Assembly: GCA_002717515.1 (NCBI GenBank)
Contig: PBEC01000017.1
Location: 171,386-232,587 of the forward strand
Source of the DNA: Flavobacteriales bacterium
Lineage (GTDB): Bacteria; Bacteroidota; Bacteroidia; Flavobacteriales_C; GCA-002722245
DNA: 61,202 nt
Direction: 5' to 3'
Positions within the stretch are counted from its first letter, which is position 1, and each line of letters begins with the position of its first letter. This document shows, piece by piece, positions 49,237 to 58,580 of the stretch. Position numbers and translations under genes: made by a program. Under the pieces are notes generated by a model that was not told where the DNA came from, did not search any database, and saw only the letters and a program-made list of their open reading frames with translations.

Positions 49237-51192
49237 TTACTGCCCAATAATCTTAAATTCTGTCCGACGATTTTTAGCCCTTCCCTCAGCAGTATCATTG
49301 GACATTACTGGTTCATCATCAGCATATCCCTTGTAGGACAAACGATTTTTATCAATTTTATTCATAATTAGCCAATCAGCAACCGCCTTAGCTCTATTTT
49401 TTGATAAATCCAAGTTATGAGACTTACTTCCCTGATTATCCGTATGTCCTCCTATTTCAATTTTCAAAGTGGGATTTTTCTCAAGAAATTCTTTAAGTTT
49501 TTCCAACTCAACTTTACTTTCTGGTTTCAATTCAAACTTGTCAGTATCGAAAAATATATTTTTCAGGACTACTTTACCCCCAATCTTTATGGGCTGAAGA
49601 GGAACATCTTTCTCAACAGGTTTAAAATCAGTTGATTTATTTAGTTTAAAATTTTCAGAGTAAAACAAATAACCTTCATGAGCAGCATTTAAAGCATACT
49701 CTTTTCCATAAGGCAAACAAACTAAAAACTTTCCATTTGAACCGGCATTAGCCTCTACAATTTTCTTACCGTTTTCTACATCCTTAAGTTCAAAACGAGC
49801 CATTAATGGCTTATTTGTTTCAATATCAAATGTTCTTCCCGACATATAACTAACAGGCTTAGGTTTTAAATAGTCAGGTAACTTAAACTTGTATATATCC
49901 CAATCACCGAACCCCCCCTCTCTATCCGAAGTCAAATAAGCATACTCTCCCAATGCATCAACTGTAAAATCGAAATCATTTTTTGATGTATTTATGGGGT
50001 ATCCTAAATTAACCGGTTTACCCCACGATCCATCGGGATTTCTTTTACTCATAAACAAATCATTATCTCCTAAACCTGGATGACCATCGGAAGAAAAATA
50101 TAAAGTCTGGTTATCAGGATGAATAAAAACCCCTTCCTCACGACCCGGTGTATTAATTACTCCACCTAGATTTTGAGGCACTGACCAACCCGAGCTTGTC
50201 AAATAAGTTACATAAATATCATTTTCGCCATATCCTCCAGGTCGAGTACTCGAAAAATATAGTGTTCTTCCATCACTACTCATACTCGGTTGAGCATCGT
50301 GTGTTTTATGATTTACTTTTGGACCTAAATTTTTTGGATTAGTCCATTTTCCATTTCTTAAAAAAGTGACAAAAATGTCACAGCTACCGTATCCATTTCT
50401 ACCCTCGCCATAGCCAATACCAATATCGGGACAAATCGTAAAGAACATTGTATTGCCGTCAGCAGTAAGTGAATGACCGCCCTCATTCACGACTGTATTT
50501 AAAGGAGAACCTATATTGAATGCTCTTCTCCAATTTTTTTCATGCTTAAATGAGGCATAAAAATCCTCTTGAAATCTTCCTAAGCTTCTTGAATCTGGAA
50601 TTGTTCTGGTAAAAATTAATGTATTCATATCAACAGATAAAACGGGTAAGTATTCTTTTAAATCTGAATTAACATTTGGCCCCAGGTTCTCAGGTTGAAT
50701 GTCTACGGGAGATTTTAAGGCCTGAATTGAGAACTTACAAGATTCCAAAACTCGCTCTGCTTTGCCTCTTAATTTAGCTTTAGGATGATATTTTTTTAGG
50801 TAAAGGATAGACCTTTCTTTTCCTTTTTGATATTGTTCAGTTTTAAAGTACAATTCTGCCAAATCTAAATGAAGAAAAGGCATAAAATCTGCGTTTACAC
50901 TCAACCCTTCTTCAAGCATAGATATTGCTTTCATATATTCTTCTTTTCTTATGTAGATGACGCTTTTAAAAGCATAGGCTTCAACAAAAGAAGGATCTTT
51001 TTTTATTACCTTGTCTAGAATCGGTAAAACTTCTCCAAAACAATCAGAGTTGGAACATAAGTTATACTTATCCATAGCCTCTTCATATATTTTTACAGCC
51101 TTCTTATTTATGGATGAATATGACTTTGGTTGTGCGAAAACTAGAAATTCTGAGAAAATCAATACGCTAAATAAAACAACTCTTAATTTCAT
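49237..51192 (-). CDS. PorE-like OmpA protein with TPR, beta-propeller and regulatory-like domains
   Basis: The 651-residue product has a signal peptide (VLFSVLIFSEFLVFAQ), TPR helices (residues about 30-160), PD40/WD40-like beta-propeller repeats (about 185-440, for example AQPSMSSDGRTLYFSSTRPGG), a carboxypeptidase-regulatory-like domain (about 450-535), and an OmpA peptidoglycan-binding domain (about 545-650) with IEIGGHTDNQGSKSHN. This order is that of PorE, a T9SS component in Porphyromonas, though Bacteroidota have several paralogues of this form. The lack of a lipobox cysteine and the absence of other por genes here leave its exact role open. It probably links the outer membrane to peptidoglycan. 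Confidence 0.85.
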   Translation of the reverse strand: MKLRVVLFSVLIFSEFLVFAQPKSYSSINKKAVKIYEEAMDKYNLCSNSDCFGEVLPILDKVIKKDPSFVEAYAFKSVIYIRKEEYMKAISMLEEGLSVNADFMPFLHLDLAELYFKTEQYQKGKERSILYLKKYHPKAKLRGKAERVLESCKFSIQALKSPVDIQPENLGPNVNSDLKEYLPVLSVDMNTLIFTRTIPDSRSLGRFQEDFYASFKHEKNWRRAFNIGSPLNTVVNEGGHSLTADGNTMFFTICPDIGIGYGEGRNGYGSCDIFVTFLRNGKWTNPKNLGPKVNHKTHDAQPSMSSDGRTLYFSSTRPGGYGENDIYVTYLTSSGWSVPQNLGGVINTPGREEGVFIHPDNQTLYFSSDGHPGLGDNDLFMSKRNPDGSWGKPVNLGYPINTSKNDFDFTVDALGEYAYLTSDREGGFGDWDIYKFKLPDYLKPKPVSYMSGRTFDIETNKPLMARFELKDVENGKKIVEANAGSNGKFLVCLPYGKEYALNAAHEGYLFYSENFKLNKSTDFKPVEKDVPLQPIKIGGKVVLKNIFFDTDKFELKPESKVELEKLKEFLEKNPTLKIEIGGHTDNQGSKSHNLDLSKNRAKAVADWLIMNKIDKNRLSYKGYADDEPVMSNDTAEGRAKNRRTEFKIIGQ

Positions 51193-51260
51193 ATTTTTTT
51201 ATTTAATCTTAACTAAACAATTAATGTACCTAAAATTTAAATTAGCAATTCTAAATCTAT

Positions 51261-52250
51261 TTACAACTTTAAAGAGAGTTTAAATGCTTTAAATCTGTTG
51301 GACCAAAGATTCATATCCAATACCAAATCTTCTCTGGAATATTCTTCAATTTTAAATACTCCATTGGTTTTTTCTTCTAACAACTCATAACGCCTTGTGC
51401 ACAATAAAGTAGCTCCTAATATATAGGAGACCGGAATAAAAAATGCAGTTTGATTTGTTTTTTTATAGGCGCTGATTTCTAACCCTTTTTTAAATTTTTT
51501 TATTTCATCCAAAAAAGACATTGTTAATTCTTTCGAATTTTGAATAGGGTTTGCTAAAGTTTGTCGACCTTCCAAATAATCTTCTCTCAAATCAAAAATA
51601 TCGTCAAGATACTGAGCAATTCCTCCTAGTTGGCGCATAAGTTTATGCTCCTCATTAGATAACTTTTTATTCAGCATGTTACACATACATATAACTGTTG
51701 CCCCTCCTTTATTAAAAGCAATTTCCTTAACAAAATCTTTATCTAACAAATCCTTAGAAACCAATTTTTTACTTTCATATTGAGCTTTGAAAACATTTTT
51801 AGCATTTTCTAAATAAAAAGGAACATCATTTACATTTTCGTGAATTCGCTTTGAAAACTCCAAAAAAAGAATTTCGATATCAGAATCGGGTTCATAATCA
51901 AAAGGAGTATTTACAAGAGCATGAATTTTTTGAGAAGGCATTTCAACTTTATCAAAAAAGTCATCATATAGAGGAGCTAAAGCACTTATATTAATGATTG
52001 CCTTTAATTCATTATTCTTAATTCTTTCACCTCTTAAAAGGCAAAATCCAATAGTCCATAAAGTTTGAATAAGGATATAATCCCTCATTCTTCTTTGATT
52101 TTCGCCATCAATTAACACATCCCAATTTTGAAATTTCGGCTTTACTTCTTCAAACAATTGTCTGGTATATTTTAACACCCTTTTGTAATCCATGTAAAGC
52201 TTTACATAAAAAGGTAAAAATCGAATTATATTAACAACTGATTTAAGCAT
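51261..52250 (-). CDS. Class I terpenoid-synthase-like protein, copy A
   Basis: The 329-residue, mostly helical protein carries two metal-binding motifs: DDFFD at 96-100 (in ALAPLYDDFFDK) and DDIFD at 216-220 (GIAQYLDDIFDLREDYLEG). This pair and the all-helix character fit the isoprenoid-synthase fold, in which two Asp-rich motifs hold magnesium and diphosphate. The arginines that follow the first motif in chain-elongating prenyltransferases are absent, so a terpene cyclase, a squalene/phytoene-synthase-like head-to-head enzyme, or another isoprenoid use is more likely. Its ATG overlaps the stop of copy B by 8 bp. Product unknown. Confidence 0.7.
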   Translation of the reverse strand: MLKSVVNIIRFLPFYVKLYMDYKRVLKYTRQLFEEVKPKFQNWDVLIDGENQRRMRDYILIQTLWTIGFCLLRGERIKNNELKAIINISALAPLYDDFFDKVEMPSQKIHALVNTPFDYEPDSDIEILFLEFSKRIHENVNDVPFYLENAKNVFKAQYESKKLVSKDLLDKDFVKEIAFNKGGATVICMCNMLNKKLSNEEHKLMRQLGGIAQYLDDIFDLREDYLEGRQTLANPIQNSKELTMSFLDEIKKFKKGLEISAYKKTNQTAFFIPVSYILGATLLCTRRYELLEEKTNGVFKIEEYSREDLVLDMNLWSNRFKAFKLSLKL

Positions 52251-53232
52251 TTAAAATTGATTGCTTTATCATTTTTAACCAATTTGACCTCTTTTCCATA
52301 TCGCAAATTAATGCCTCTCTACCAATTTTTTGAATATCGAAAACACCTCCATTTTTCTCTTGAAGCTTTAAATAGTGCTGTCCACAGAGAGTTCCTCCGT
52401 TCACCATCAACATCAACTCTCTAATGAATTTGTTTTTATTTTTTTGCGTATAATTTAGTTTTTGAAAACTTAACTTTAATTTTTCAACCTCATGAAGATA
52501 TTGAGCATAAACAGGTGTGAAATCACGATTAAACTTTGTAACTATTGTATTAATCCCTTCTTCCAAATCATCCCATAAATCAAATAAATCATCCAAAACT
52601 TGACCAACGGCTCCAAGTTGATACAATGCTTTTTCCTCATCGACAATTATAGGGTGTTTTAAGATACTTCTAAACAACAATGCACTATAGCCTCCTTTTT
52701 GAAAAGCAATTTTTTCAACTTCTGCTTTGGATAAGTTAGGGTTAACAAGCTTTTTACTTTCTTCTTGACCATAATATAATTGTTCAAAATACTTGCTGAA
52801 TAAATCTGAATCATGAAGATTTTTGTATACAATACGAAGAAGATAAATAAACAATTCTTGAACAGAATTTTCAGGAGTAAAACTCTCTGGAGCAAGCATT
52901 AAATCCTTTATCTCTTTTTCTGACAAGTCACTTTTGTCAAAAAAATCATCATATAAGGGCAAACAAGCACAAAAGTATACACATGCCTTCAATTCATTAT
53001 TTGACATTTTCCGCCCTGCTAATCCACATAAGCTAAAATCCAATAAAGAATGGACCTGAACATATTGAGTCAGCCTTAAATCAAAGCTTTTAGATGAAAT
53101 AATCAATGCCCATTCCGAGTTTTTACAGACTTCTTTTTTAAGGTTTTTCAATACTTTATTAATCCTATTCAACCGAAACTTAACTCTTGGTAAAATGAAC
53201 AAATAGTGAAAAAAATTACTTAGCTGCCTCAT
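52243..53232 (-). CDS. Class I terpenoid-synthase-like protein, copy B
   Basis: The 329-residue protein has the same length and layout as copy A: DDFFD at 95-99 (CLPLYDDFFDK) and DDLFD at 214-218 (GQVLDDLFDLWDDLEEG). Shared segments with copy A are NNELKA, ESKKLV, IAFxKGG and LGxxxQxLDDxFDL; the rest has diverged, so the duplication is old. Both copies lack an obvious signal peptide and are probably cytoplasmic or membrane-associated. bioD ends 74 bp upstream, so both copies may be transcribed with that gene. Neither neighbour is an isoprenoid gene. Whether both are active or one is regulatory is not known. Confidence 0.7.
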   Translation of the reverse strand: MRQLSNFFHYLFILPRVKFRLNRINKVLKNLKKEVCKNSEWALIISSKSFDLRLTQYVQVHSLLDFSLCGLAGRKMSNNELKACVYFCACLPLYDDFFDKSDLSEKEIKDLMLAPESFTPENSVQELFIYLLRIVYKNLHDSDLFSKYFEQLYYGQEESKKLVNPNLSKAEVEKIAFQKGGYSALLFRSILKHPIIVDEEKALYQLGAVGQVLDDLFDLWDDLEEGINTIVTKFNRDFTPVYAQYLHEVEKLKLSFQKLNYTQKNKNKFIRELMLMVNGGTLCGQHYLKLQEKNGGVFDIQKIGREALICDMEKRSNWLKMIKQSILNA

Positions 53233-53306
53233 TACTTAATTATCAATCACAAATTAAATTAAACTATTTATTAATCAATTGAATTTGCAAGGATATTTTA
53301 TGGAAT

Positions 53307-53921
53307 TTAAATAAAAATGTAATCTCTTGAATAAGCTGTAATCAAGTCCTTGGTGAACTCATATTCCTCCTTAATCCTTCCGAGCAAAGGCACTTTTGTC
53401 GTTTTCAAAATTACGTCCTCTGTAGATGGATTGGATTCTCCATTAAAAATCAACCCCAGAACCTTTACACCACTATCCTGTAGAATTTTTAATGTAAGTA
53501 ATGTATGATTTATACTTCCCAAATAATTTCGAGAAACAACAACTACTTCGGTATCCCAACTTTTGGCCATATCCAACATGGTTTCTCCTTTGTAATTAAA
53601 AGGAACCATTATTCCTCCAGCTCCCTCAACAACCAATGTATTTTTAGTTTCTGGGAGTTTTAATTTTCCCCAATGAATTTTCGTACCCTCGACTTCTGCA
53701 GCGTAATGGGGAGAAGCTGGAGTTCTCAATCGATAGGCCTCTGGATGAAAAAAAGACTGCTTGGATTCAACTAATCTTTTAACTCTTTCTGTATCAGTTA
53801 GCTCGAGACTACCACATTGAATTGGTTTCCAATAGTCAGCTTGAAGTGCCTCGGTTAATATTGCTGCAACTATAGTTTTTCCAACGTCTGTACCGATGCC
53901 TGTAACAAATAATTTTCTCAT
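53307..53921 (-). CDS. bioD: Dethiobiotin synthetase BioD
   Basis: BioD closes the ureido ring of dethiobiotin from diaminopelargonate, CO2 and ATP. The 204-residue protein has the P-loop GTDVGKT at residues 10-16, the TPASPHYAA substrate segment and EGAGGIMVPF. Length is normal. The ATG at 53921 starts the family; the preceding five residues of the longer open frame are unsupported. No other biotin gene is nearby, so bioD stands apart from its pathway here. Confidence 0.93.
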   Translation of the reverse strand: MRKLFVTGIGTDVGKTIVAAILTEALQADYWKPIQCGSLELTDTERVKRLVESKQSFFHPEAYRLRTPASPHYAAEVEGTKIHWGKLKLPETKNTLVVEGAGGIMVPFNYKGETMLDMAKSWDTEVVVVSRNYLGSINHTLLTLKILQDSGVKVLGLIFNGESNPSTEDVILKTTKVPLLGRIKEEYEFTKDLITAYSRDYIFI

Positions 53922-53967
53922 AACGGAGTTGTACAAATTTGCACAACAAGATTTAAACTTTAAAGAA

Positions 53968-54873
53968 TTAATTCACTTTATTTAATTCAACTTTATATAG
54001 AGTTGGAGTCAAAGGTGGAACTATTCCCGTGGAAGACCCCTTTTTCCCAAAACCAATCCATGATGGAATTAATAGCAAAGCGACATCTCCTTCTCTCATA
54101 AATAGTAAAGACTCCTCAATGCCTTTAATTACTTGCATTTCCTGACCCAAATAAAAATCCTGACATTGATTCGGTAAAATTTCCGTTGAATTGAATTCTT
54201 TCCCATTTAAAAATTTGCCAGTATACTTAACCTCAATTCTTTTACCATATCCAGCCTCTTCTCCTTTTCCTCTTTTCAAAAAAATATATCGTAAACCAGA
54301 AACTGATTTTTCCATTGAAATCTTTAATGAATCTTCAAATTGATTCATTAATACTTCTTCATTCATAACATCAAACTCATTTGTCTCAATCTGATTTAAC
54401 CAGTTTTTAAACTGCATTGTCGCCGATAAAAACTCCTCTTCAGAGTATATACTATCAATTTTTAGTTGAGCATAAATTAATACGGAATCATGTAAATTAT
54501 TTTGCGTGAAAGAACCATCAAGTTCCTCTCTTAATTTTGACATTGGAAATATAGCAGACGCCTTTTCTTTCTGATTCATTAAACTAAGAGCTTCAACAAT
54601 ACCTCCAGAAGGAAATACATTATTCACCTTTAACAAAGTTCTGGATTCATCGATTATTTTTCCTGAATAATCCTTAAAGGTATATTTAAACTGTAAATAA
54701 TTATTTTTCTGAATTCTTTTTTCCTCATCTTCAATGGTTTCAAGCCTAAAAAATAATCCGCTAGGTTTTTCAACATAACCCTTAAACTTTTTGGTACAAG
54801 AACCACAAATGAAGAAAACAATTAGTATTGAAATATGAATTATTCTCACAATTTTAATACCTCTTTTTAACAT
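53968..54873 (-). CDS. FKBP-type peptidyl-prolyl isomerase lipoprotein, two-domain
   Basis: The 301-residue product has a lipoprotein signal (VFFICGSCTKK, C26). Residues about 35-150 look like a degenerate FKBP domain (FKYTFKDYSGKIIDESR), a linker of helices follows, and about 205-300 form a more normal FKBP domain (VKYTGKFLNGKEFNST; GIEESLLFMREGDVALLLIP). It overlaps gldI by 20 bp if the ATG at 54873 is used; a GTG at 54849 would avoid the overlap. It is probably a periplasmic folding partner of GldI. Confidence 0.82.
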   Translation of the reverse strand: MLKRGIKIVRIIHISILIVFFICGSCTKKFKGYVEKPSGLFFRLETIEDEEKRIQKNNYLQFKYTFKDYSGKIIDESRTLLKVNNVFPSGGIVEALSLMNQKEKASAIFPMSKLREELDGSFTQNNLHDSVLIYAQLKIDSIYSEEEFLSATMQFKNWLNQIETNEFDVMNEEVLMNQFEDSLKISMEKSVSGLRYIFLKRGKGEEAGYGKRIEVKYTGKFLNGKEFNSTEILPNQCQDFYLGQEMQVIKGIEESLLFMREGDVALLLIPSWIGFGKKGSSTGIVPPLTPTLYKVELNKVN

Positions 54874-55381
54874 TTAAATTATATATAACGGTTGTCAGGG
54901 GAGGAATTTTATCCATGTCTCCACTTACACCATGAGCTCTGTGCGCGGGTAATATTATGATAGCTTTTGCACCAGGTTTCAACAGTTTAATAGCTTCATG
55001 CAATCCACTTTCTTTTTCTGAATTCGAAACTATAAATTCATCTATTTTTTTTTCAGTTGTATACAAAGTATCACCATTTATCTTGGTAACAACGTACTCA
55101 ATAATAACATTTTCACCATCTTGTATTATTTCTCCCTGACCTTTCTGATATATACAATAATGTACACCTGTAGCTGTTTTAACAGCTGGAATTTGATGTC
55201 TTTTTAAGTACCCCTCTATCTGAGCTTGTTCTTTTTGAGAAGCTCTGGTTAAAGCACTTTCTAGAGCTGATTTACGTTCTTCTTTTGTCATCCCTTCAAA
55301 CGGATCAACATTCGATTTTTTAGGCGGTTCCGAACATGCAATAAAAGTCAATAAAATTAACGTCGGTAAAATTTTAATCAT
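54854..55381 (-). CDS. gldI: Gliding-motility lipoprotein GldI (FKBP-type isomerase)
   Basis: GldI is a lipoprotein with an FKBP domain, required for gliding in Flavobacterium johnsoniae. The 175-residue protein has a lipobox (LLTFIACSEP, C16), a helical linker (residues about 33-65), and an FKBP domain from about 70, with HYCIYQKGQGEIIQDGENV, ESGLHEAIKLLKPGAKAII and LPAHRAHGVSGDMDKIPP, which match GldI well. It is probably periplasmic or outer-membrane-anchored. It overlaps the nrnA stop by 8 bp and the next FKBP gene by 20 bp, so the three form one operon. Confidence 0.9.
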   Translation of the reverse strand: MIKILPTLILLTFIACSEPPKKSNVDPFEGMTKEERKSALESALTRASQKEQAQIEGYLKRHQIPAVKTATGVHYCIYQKGQGEIIQDGENVIIEYVVTKINGDTLYTTEKKIDEFIVSNSEKESGLHEAIKLLKPGAKAIIILPAHRAHGVSGDMDKIPPLTTVIYNLNVKKRY

Positions 55382-56363
55382 CCTGAGAAAGTATTATTTT
55401 CTTAAATTTTTGAACAGTTTCCTCAAGCGAATTCTTACTCATACCTCCTGCGGCATTAATATGCCCCCCCCCATTGAAATGCTTTCTGGCAAACTCATTA
55501 ACATCATAATTGTCCTTAGAACGAAACGAAATTTTTACAATTCCGTCATCCTCTCTAAAAAAAACGGAACATTTTACATGAGACATACTTAAACCATAAT
55601 TAACTACTCCTTCAGTGTCTCCTTTTTGAATATTAAACGTCTTATGATCTTCCTTAGATATTTTTAATATGGCAACCTTATGTTTATCCAAAACTTCCAT
55701 ATTCATGAGGCAATATCCTAAGAGCTTTAACCGTCTTTGCGTATTACTATCATAAATCCTTCTATGAACCATTGAATGATCGGCACCTTTTGCAATTATT
55801 TGAGAAATTATCTTGTGTGTTTTTTGAGTTGTTGATGGAAATCTAAATGAACCTGTATCGGTCATTACACCACAATAAAGAGCTTCACCAATGTCACCAT
55901 CGATTAAATCCTCATCACCCATGGATTCAACAAATTCATAAACCATTTCAGCAGTTGAACTTGCCGAAGTATTACTAATCATATAATCAACAAAGTCATC
56001 GGGCTGCTGATGGTGGTCAATCATTACTTTTTTTCCTTCTGCATCAAAAACCAAGTCGCCTACTTCATCAATTCTATGCAATGCATTAAAATCTAAACAG
56101 AATATAAGTTCAGCCTGACTTATATTTTTCTTTATTAATGTGTTGTGGTTCCCCCAAATTAAAACATCCTCATTGCCTTTAATCCAATTTAAAAAAGTAG
56201 GATACTCAGTAGGAGCTATTACTTTAACCTCACAACCTTTTTTTTTCAAAACTCCTGCAAGTCCTAACGAAGAACCCATAGCATCGCCATCTGGATTTTT
56301 ATGAGTTACTATAACGACTCGAGCTTTGTTGTTTAAGATGCTTTGTAATTCTCTAAATTCCAT
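55374..56363 (-). CDS. nrnA: DHH-family phosphoesterase NrnA-like (oligoribonuclease / pAp phosphatase)
   Basis: NrnA-type enzymes degrade short RNA and remove 3'-phosphate from pAp. The 329-residue protein has the DHH domain with THKNPDGDAMGSSLGL (residues about 20-35) and IDHHQQPDDF, and a DHHA1 domain ending in FNGGGHINAAGG. Length is normal. It precedes gldI, a pairing seen in other Flavobacteriales. The 72-bp gap to hisF probably separates two transcripts. Confidence 0.9.
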   Translation of the reverse strand: MEFRELQSILNNKARVVIVTHKNPDGDAMGSSLGLAGVLKKKGCEVKVIAPTEYPTFLNWIKGNEDVLIWGNHNTLIKKNISQAELIFCLDFNALHRIDEVGDLVFDAEGKKVMIDHHQQPDDFVDYMISNTSASSTAEMVYEFVESMGDEDLIDGDIGEALYCGVMTDTGSFRFPSTTQKTHKIISQIIAKGADHSMVHRRIYDSNTQRRLKLLGYCLMNMEVLDKHKVAILKISKEDHKTFNIQKGDTEGVVNYGLSMSHVKCSVFFREDDGIVKISFRSKDNYDVNEFARKHFNGGGHINAAGGMSKNSLEETVQKFKKIILSQDD

Positions 56364-56435
56364 TTCTTTTTTAAATGATAATGTTTAATATTCATACTGA
56401 ACAAATACAGTAAAACTTTAATGGTAAATTCAAAA

Positions 56436-57191
56436 TTAATATCTAACTGGAATATTATTTCCCTTTAAATAAGCTTTTAACTCGGGGATAGGTATTTCTT
56501 TAAAATGAAATATACTCGCCGCTAAAGCTGCATCAGCCTTACCATCCGTAAAAACATCTTTAAAGTGTTCCATATTACCTGCACCTCCTGATGCAATTAT
56601 AGGAATACTAAGAGAATCAGATAAATGAGCCAATTCTTTATTTGCAAAACCAGCTTTTGTGCCATCATGATCCATTGAGGTAAACAAAATTTCACCAGCT
56701 CCCCTTTGTTCAACCTCTCTTGCCCAATCGAACAAATCAATTTCAGTTCTATCTCTTCCACCCCTTAAATGAACTTTCCAACCTTCATCTGTATATTTTG
56801 CATCAATTGCAACAACCACAAATTGAGCGCCGAAATTATTATGTAACTCATTAATTAATTGGGGATTTTTAACTGCTGCAGAATTAACACTTATTTTATC
56901 GGTACCAGCTTTTAGCAAAGCGTAAGCATCTTTGATTTCTGAAATACCTCCTCCAACAGTAAATGGAATATTTATTCGCTCTGCAACACGTTTAACTAAA
57001 TCCAATAAAGTCTTTCTTTTTTCATGAGTGGCTGTTATGTCTAAAAAAACCAACTCGTCAGCTCCCTCTTTTGAGTATATTTCAGCTAAATCAACTGGAT
57101 CTCCAGCATCTCTTAAGCCAACAAAATTGACTCCTTTAACTGTTCTTCCATCCTTAATATCTAAACAAGGGATTATTCTTTTTGAAAGCAT
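56436..57191 (-). CDS. hisF: Imidazole glycerol phosphate synthase cyclase subunit HisF
   Basis: HisF uses ammonia from HisH to make imidazole glycerol phosphate. The 251-residue TIM barrel has the catalytic aspartates D11 (PCLDIKDG) and D130 ([10 protein letters not shown]). The start, 5 bp from the hisA stop, is typical. The protein is of standard length. Confidence 0.97.
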   Translation of the reverse strand: MLSKRIIPCLDIKDGRTVKGVNFVGLRDAGDPVDLAEIYSKEGADELVFLDITATHEKRKTLLDLVKRVAERINIPFTVGGGISEIKDAYALLKAGTDKISVNSAAVKNPQLINELHNNFGAQFVVVAIDAKYTDEGWKVHLRGGRDRTEIDLFDWAREVEQRGAGEILFTSMDHDGTKAGFANKELAHLSDSLSIPIIASGGAGNMEHFKDVFTDGKADAALAASIFHFKEIPIPELKAYLKGNNIPVRY

Positions 57192-57196
57192 ATTGT

Positions 57197-57916
57197 TCAG
57201 ACTTTGTGATATTTTACAAGCGTTTCTAAGCTTAATCGACCTTCATAAATGGCTTTACCAACAATAGCACCGTAAACATTTATATCTTGAAGGCGTTTCA
57301 AATCATCTTCGGAAGTAACTCCTCCAGATGCAATCAATTTAATATTAGGAAACTCTTCCATAATTTCCGAATATAATTCATTAGAGCTTCCTTGTAATAA
57401 ACCATCCTTAGAAATATCAGTACAAATAACATATTCAATGCCTTTAGAAAGATATTCATCTAAAAATGCAAACAAATGTAAATCGGAAGTCTCCAACCAA
57501 CCATTGACAGCAATCATTCGATTTTTGACATCTGCACCCAAAATAATCTTATTACCGTATTGTTGTATCCAATCTTCAAAAACCTCTCTATTTTTAACAG
57601 CAACACTTCCTCCTGTTATTTGAGAAGCACCACATTTGAAAGCCAAATCGATATCTTCATTAGTTTTGACACCACCTCCAAAGTCAACCTTTAAGGAGGT
57701 GTTTGTTGTAATTTCCTCTAGTACTTTATGGTTTACGATATGTCCACTCTTTGCTCCATCTAAATCAACTAGATGTAAATGTGTTAAACCAGCATTTTCG
57801 AACTCCCTGGCAACCTCTAATGGATTTTCATTATAGACTTTCTTTTGATTATAATCTCCTTTGGTTAATCTTACGGCTTTGCCGTCAATCAAATCTATAG
57901 CAGGTACAATAATCAT
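57197..57916 (-). CDS. hisA: Phosphoribosylformimino-AICAR isomerase HisA
   Basis: HisA isomerises ProFAR in histidine synthesis. The 239-residue TIM barrel has the catalytic aspartate D8 ([12 protein letters not shown]) and the later [12 protein letters not shown] and [15 protein letters not shown] segments. It overlaps hisH by 4 bp (ATGA) and is followed by hisF after 5 bp, so hisH-hisA-hisF are cotranscribed. Confidence 0.97.
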   Translation of the reverse strand: MIIVPAIDLIDGKAVRLTKGDYNQKKVYNENPLEVAREFENAGLTHLHLVDLDGAKSGHIVNHKVLEEITTNTSLKVDFGGGVKTNEDIDLAFKCGASQITGGSVAVKNREVFEDWIQQYGNKIILGADVKNRMIAVNGWLETSDLHLFAFLDEYLSKGIEYVICTDISKDGLLQGSSNELYSEIMEEFPNIKLIASGGVTSEDDLKRLQDINVYGAIVGKAIYEGRLSLETLVKYHKV

Positions 57917-58494
57917 AATTCTAAAAATTGCTTTAAAATTTGAGATCCAACTTCACCACTCTTTTCTGTGTGAAATTGAACAGCATAAAAATTGTCTTTC
58001 TGAACAGCAGCGCTGAATTCTATTCCATATTGTGTTACAGCAACGGTATTCTCATTCAAAGGAACATAGTAACTGTGAACAAAATAAACTTGCTCTTGCA
58101 ATTCAATATTATTGAAAAGTACCGAATTAAAATTTGAAACTGTATTCCACCCCATGTGAGGTATTTTTAAATCTACTTCAAATCGCTTAACTTCCGTATC
58201 TATAATTCCTAAACATTTGACATCTCCCTCATGCGAATATTTACACATCAACTGCATTCCTACACATATACCCAGAACAGGTTGTTTCAAAGTAGGTATC
58301 AATTTATCTAAACCAGATTGTTGAAGTTGCTCCATCGCTGCTTTAGCAGATCCTACACCCGGAAAAATAACTTTATCCGCAGAACAAATTTCATCATGAT
58401 TTTTTGTTAGGATAGGTTCATACCCCAAACGATTCAAAGCATATTTGACAGATTGAACATTTCCTGCCCCATAATCAATAAGCGCTATATTCAT
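57913..58494 (-). CDS. hisH: Imidazole glycerol phosphate synthase glutaminase subunit HisH
   Basis: HisH supplies ammonia to HisF. The 193-residue glutamine amidotransferase has C77 in LGICVGMQL and the histidine/glutamate pair H175/E177 in QFHTEKSG. Length is standard. The gene ends in a four-base overlap with hisA. The first his genes of a full operon are not upstream; an 86-bp gap separates hisH from the giant adhesin. Confidence 0.96.
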   Translation of the reverse strand: MNIALIDYGAGNVQSVKYALNRLGYEPILTKNHDEICSADKVIFPGVGSAKAAMEQLQQSGLDKLIPTLKQPVLGICVGMQLMCKYSHEGDVKCLGIIDTEVKRFEVDLKIPHMGWNTVSNFNSVLFNNIELQEQVYFVHSYYVPLNENTVAVTQYGIEFSAAVQKDNFYAVQFHTEKSGEVGSQILKQFLEL

Positions 58495-58580
58495 TTAAAA
58501 AACTTGAAATTCAAAGTTCGGTAAAAAGAGAACTACTTCCAAAATGAAAATAATTTTCAAGTAGGCTTCATCTATACATA

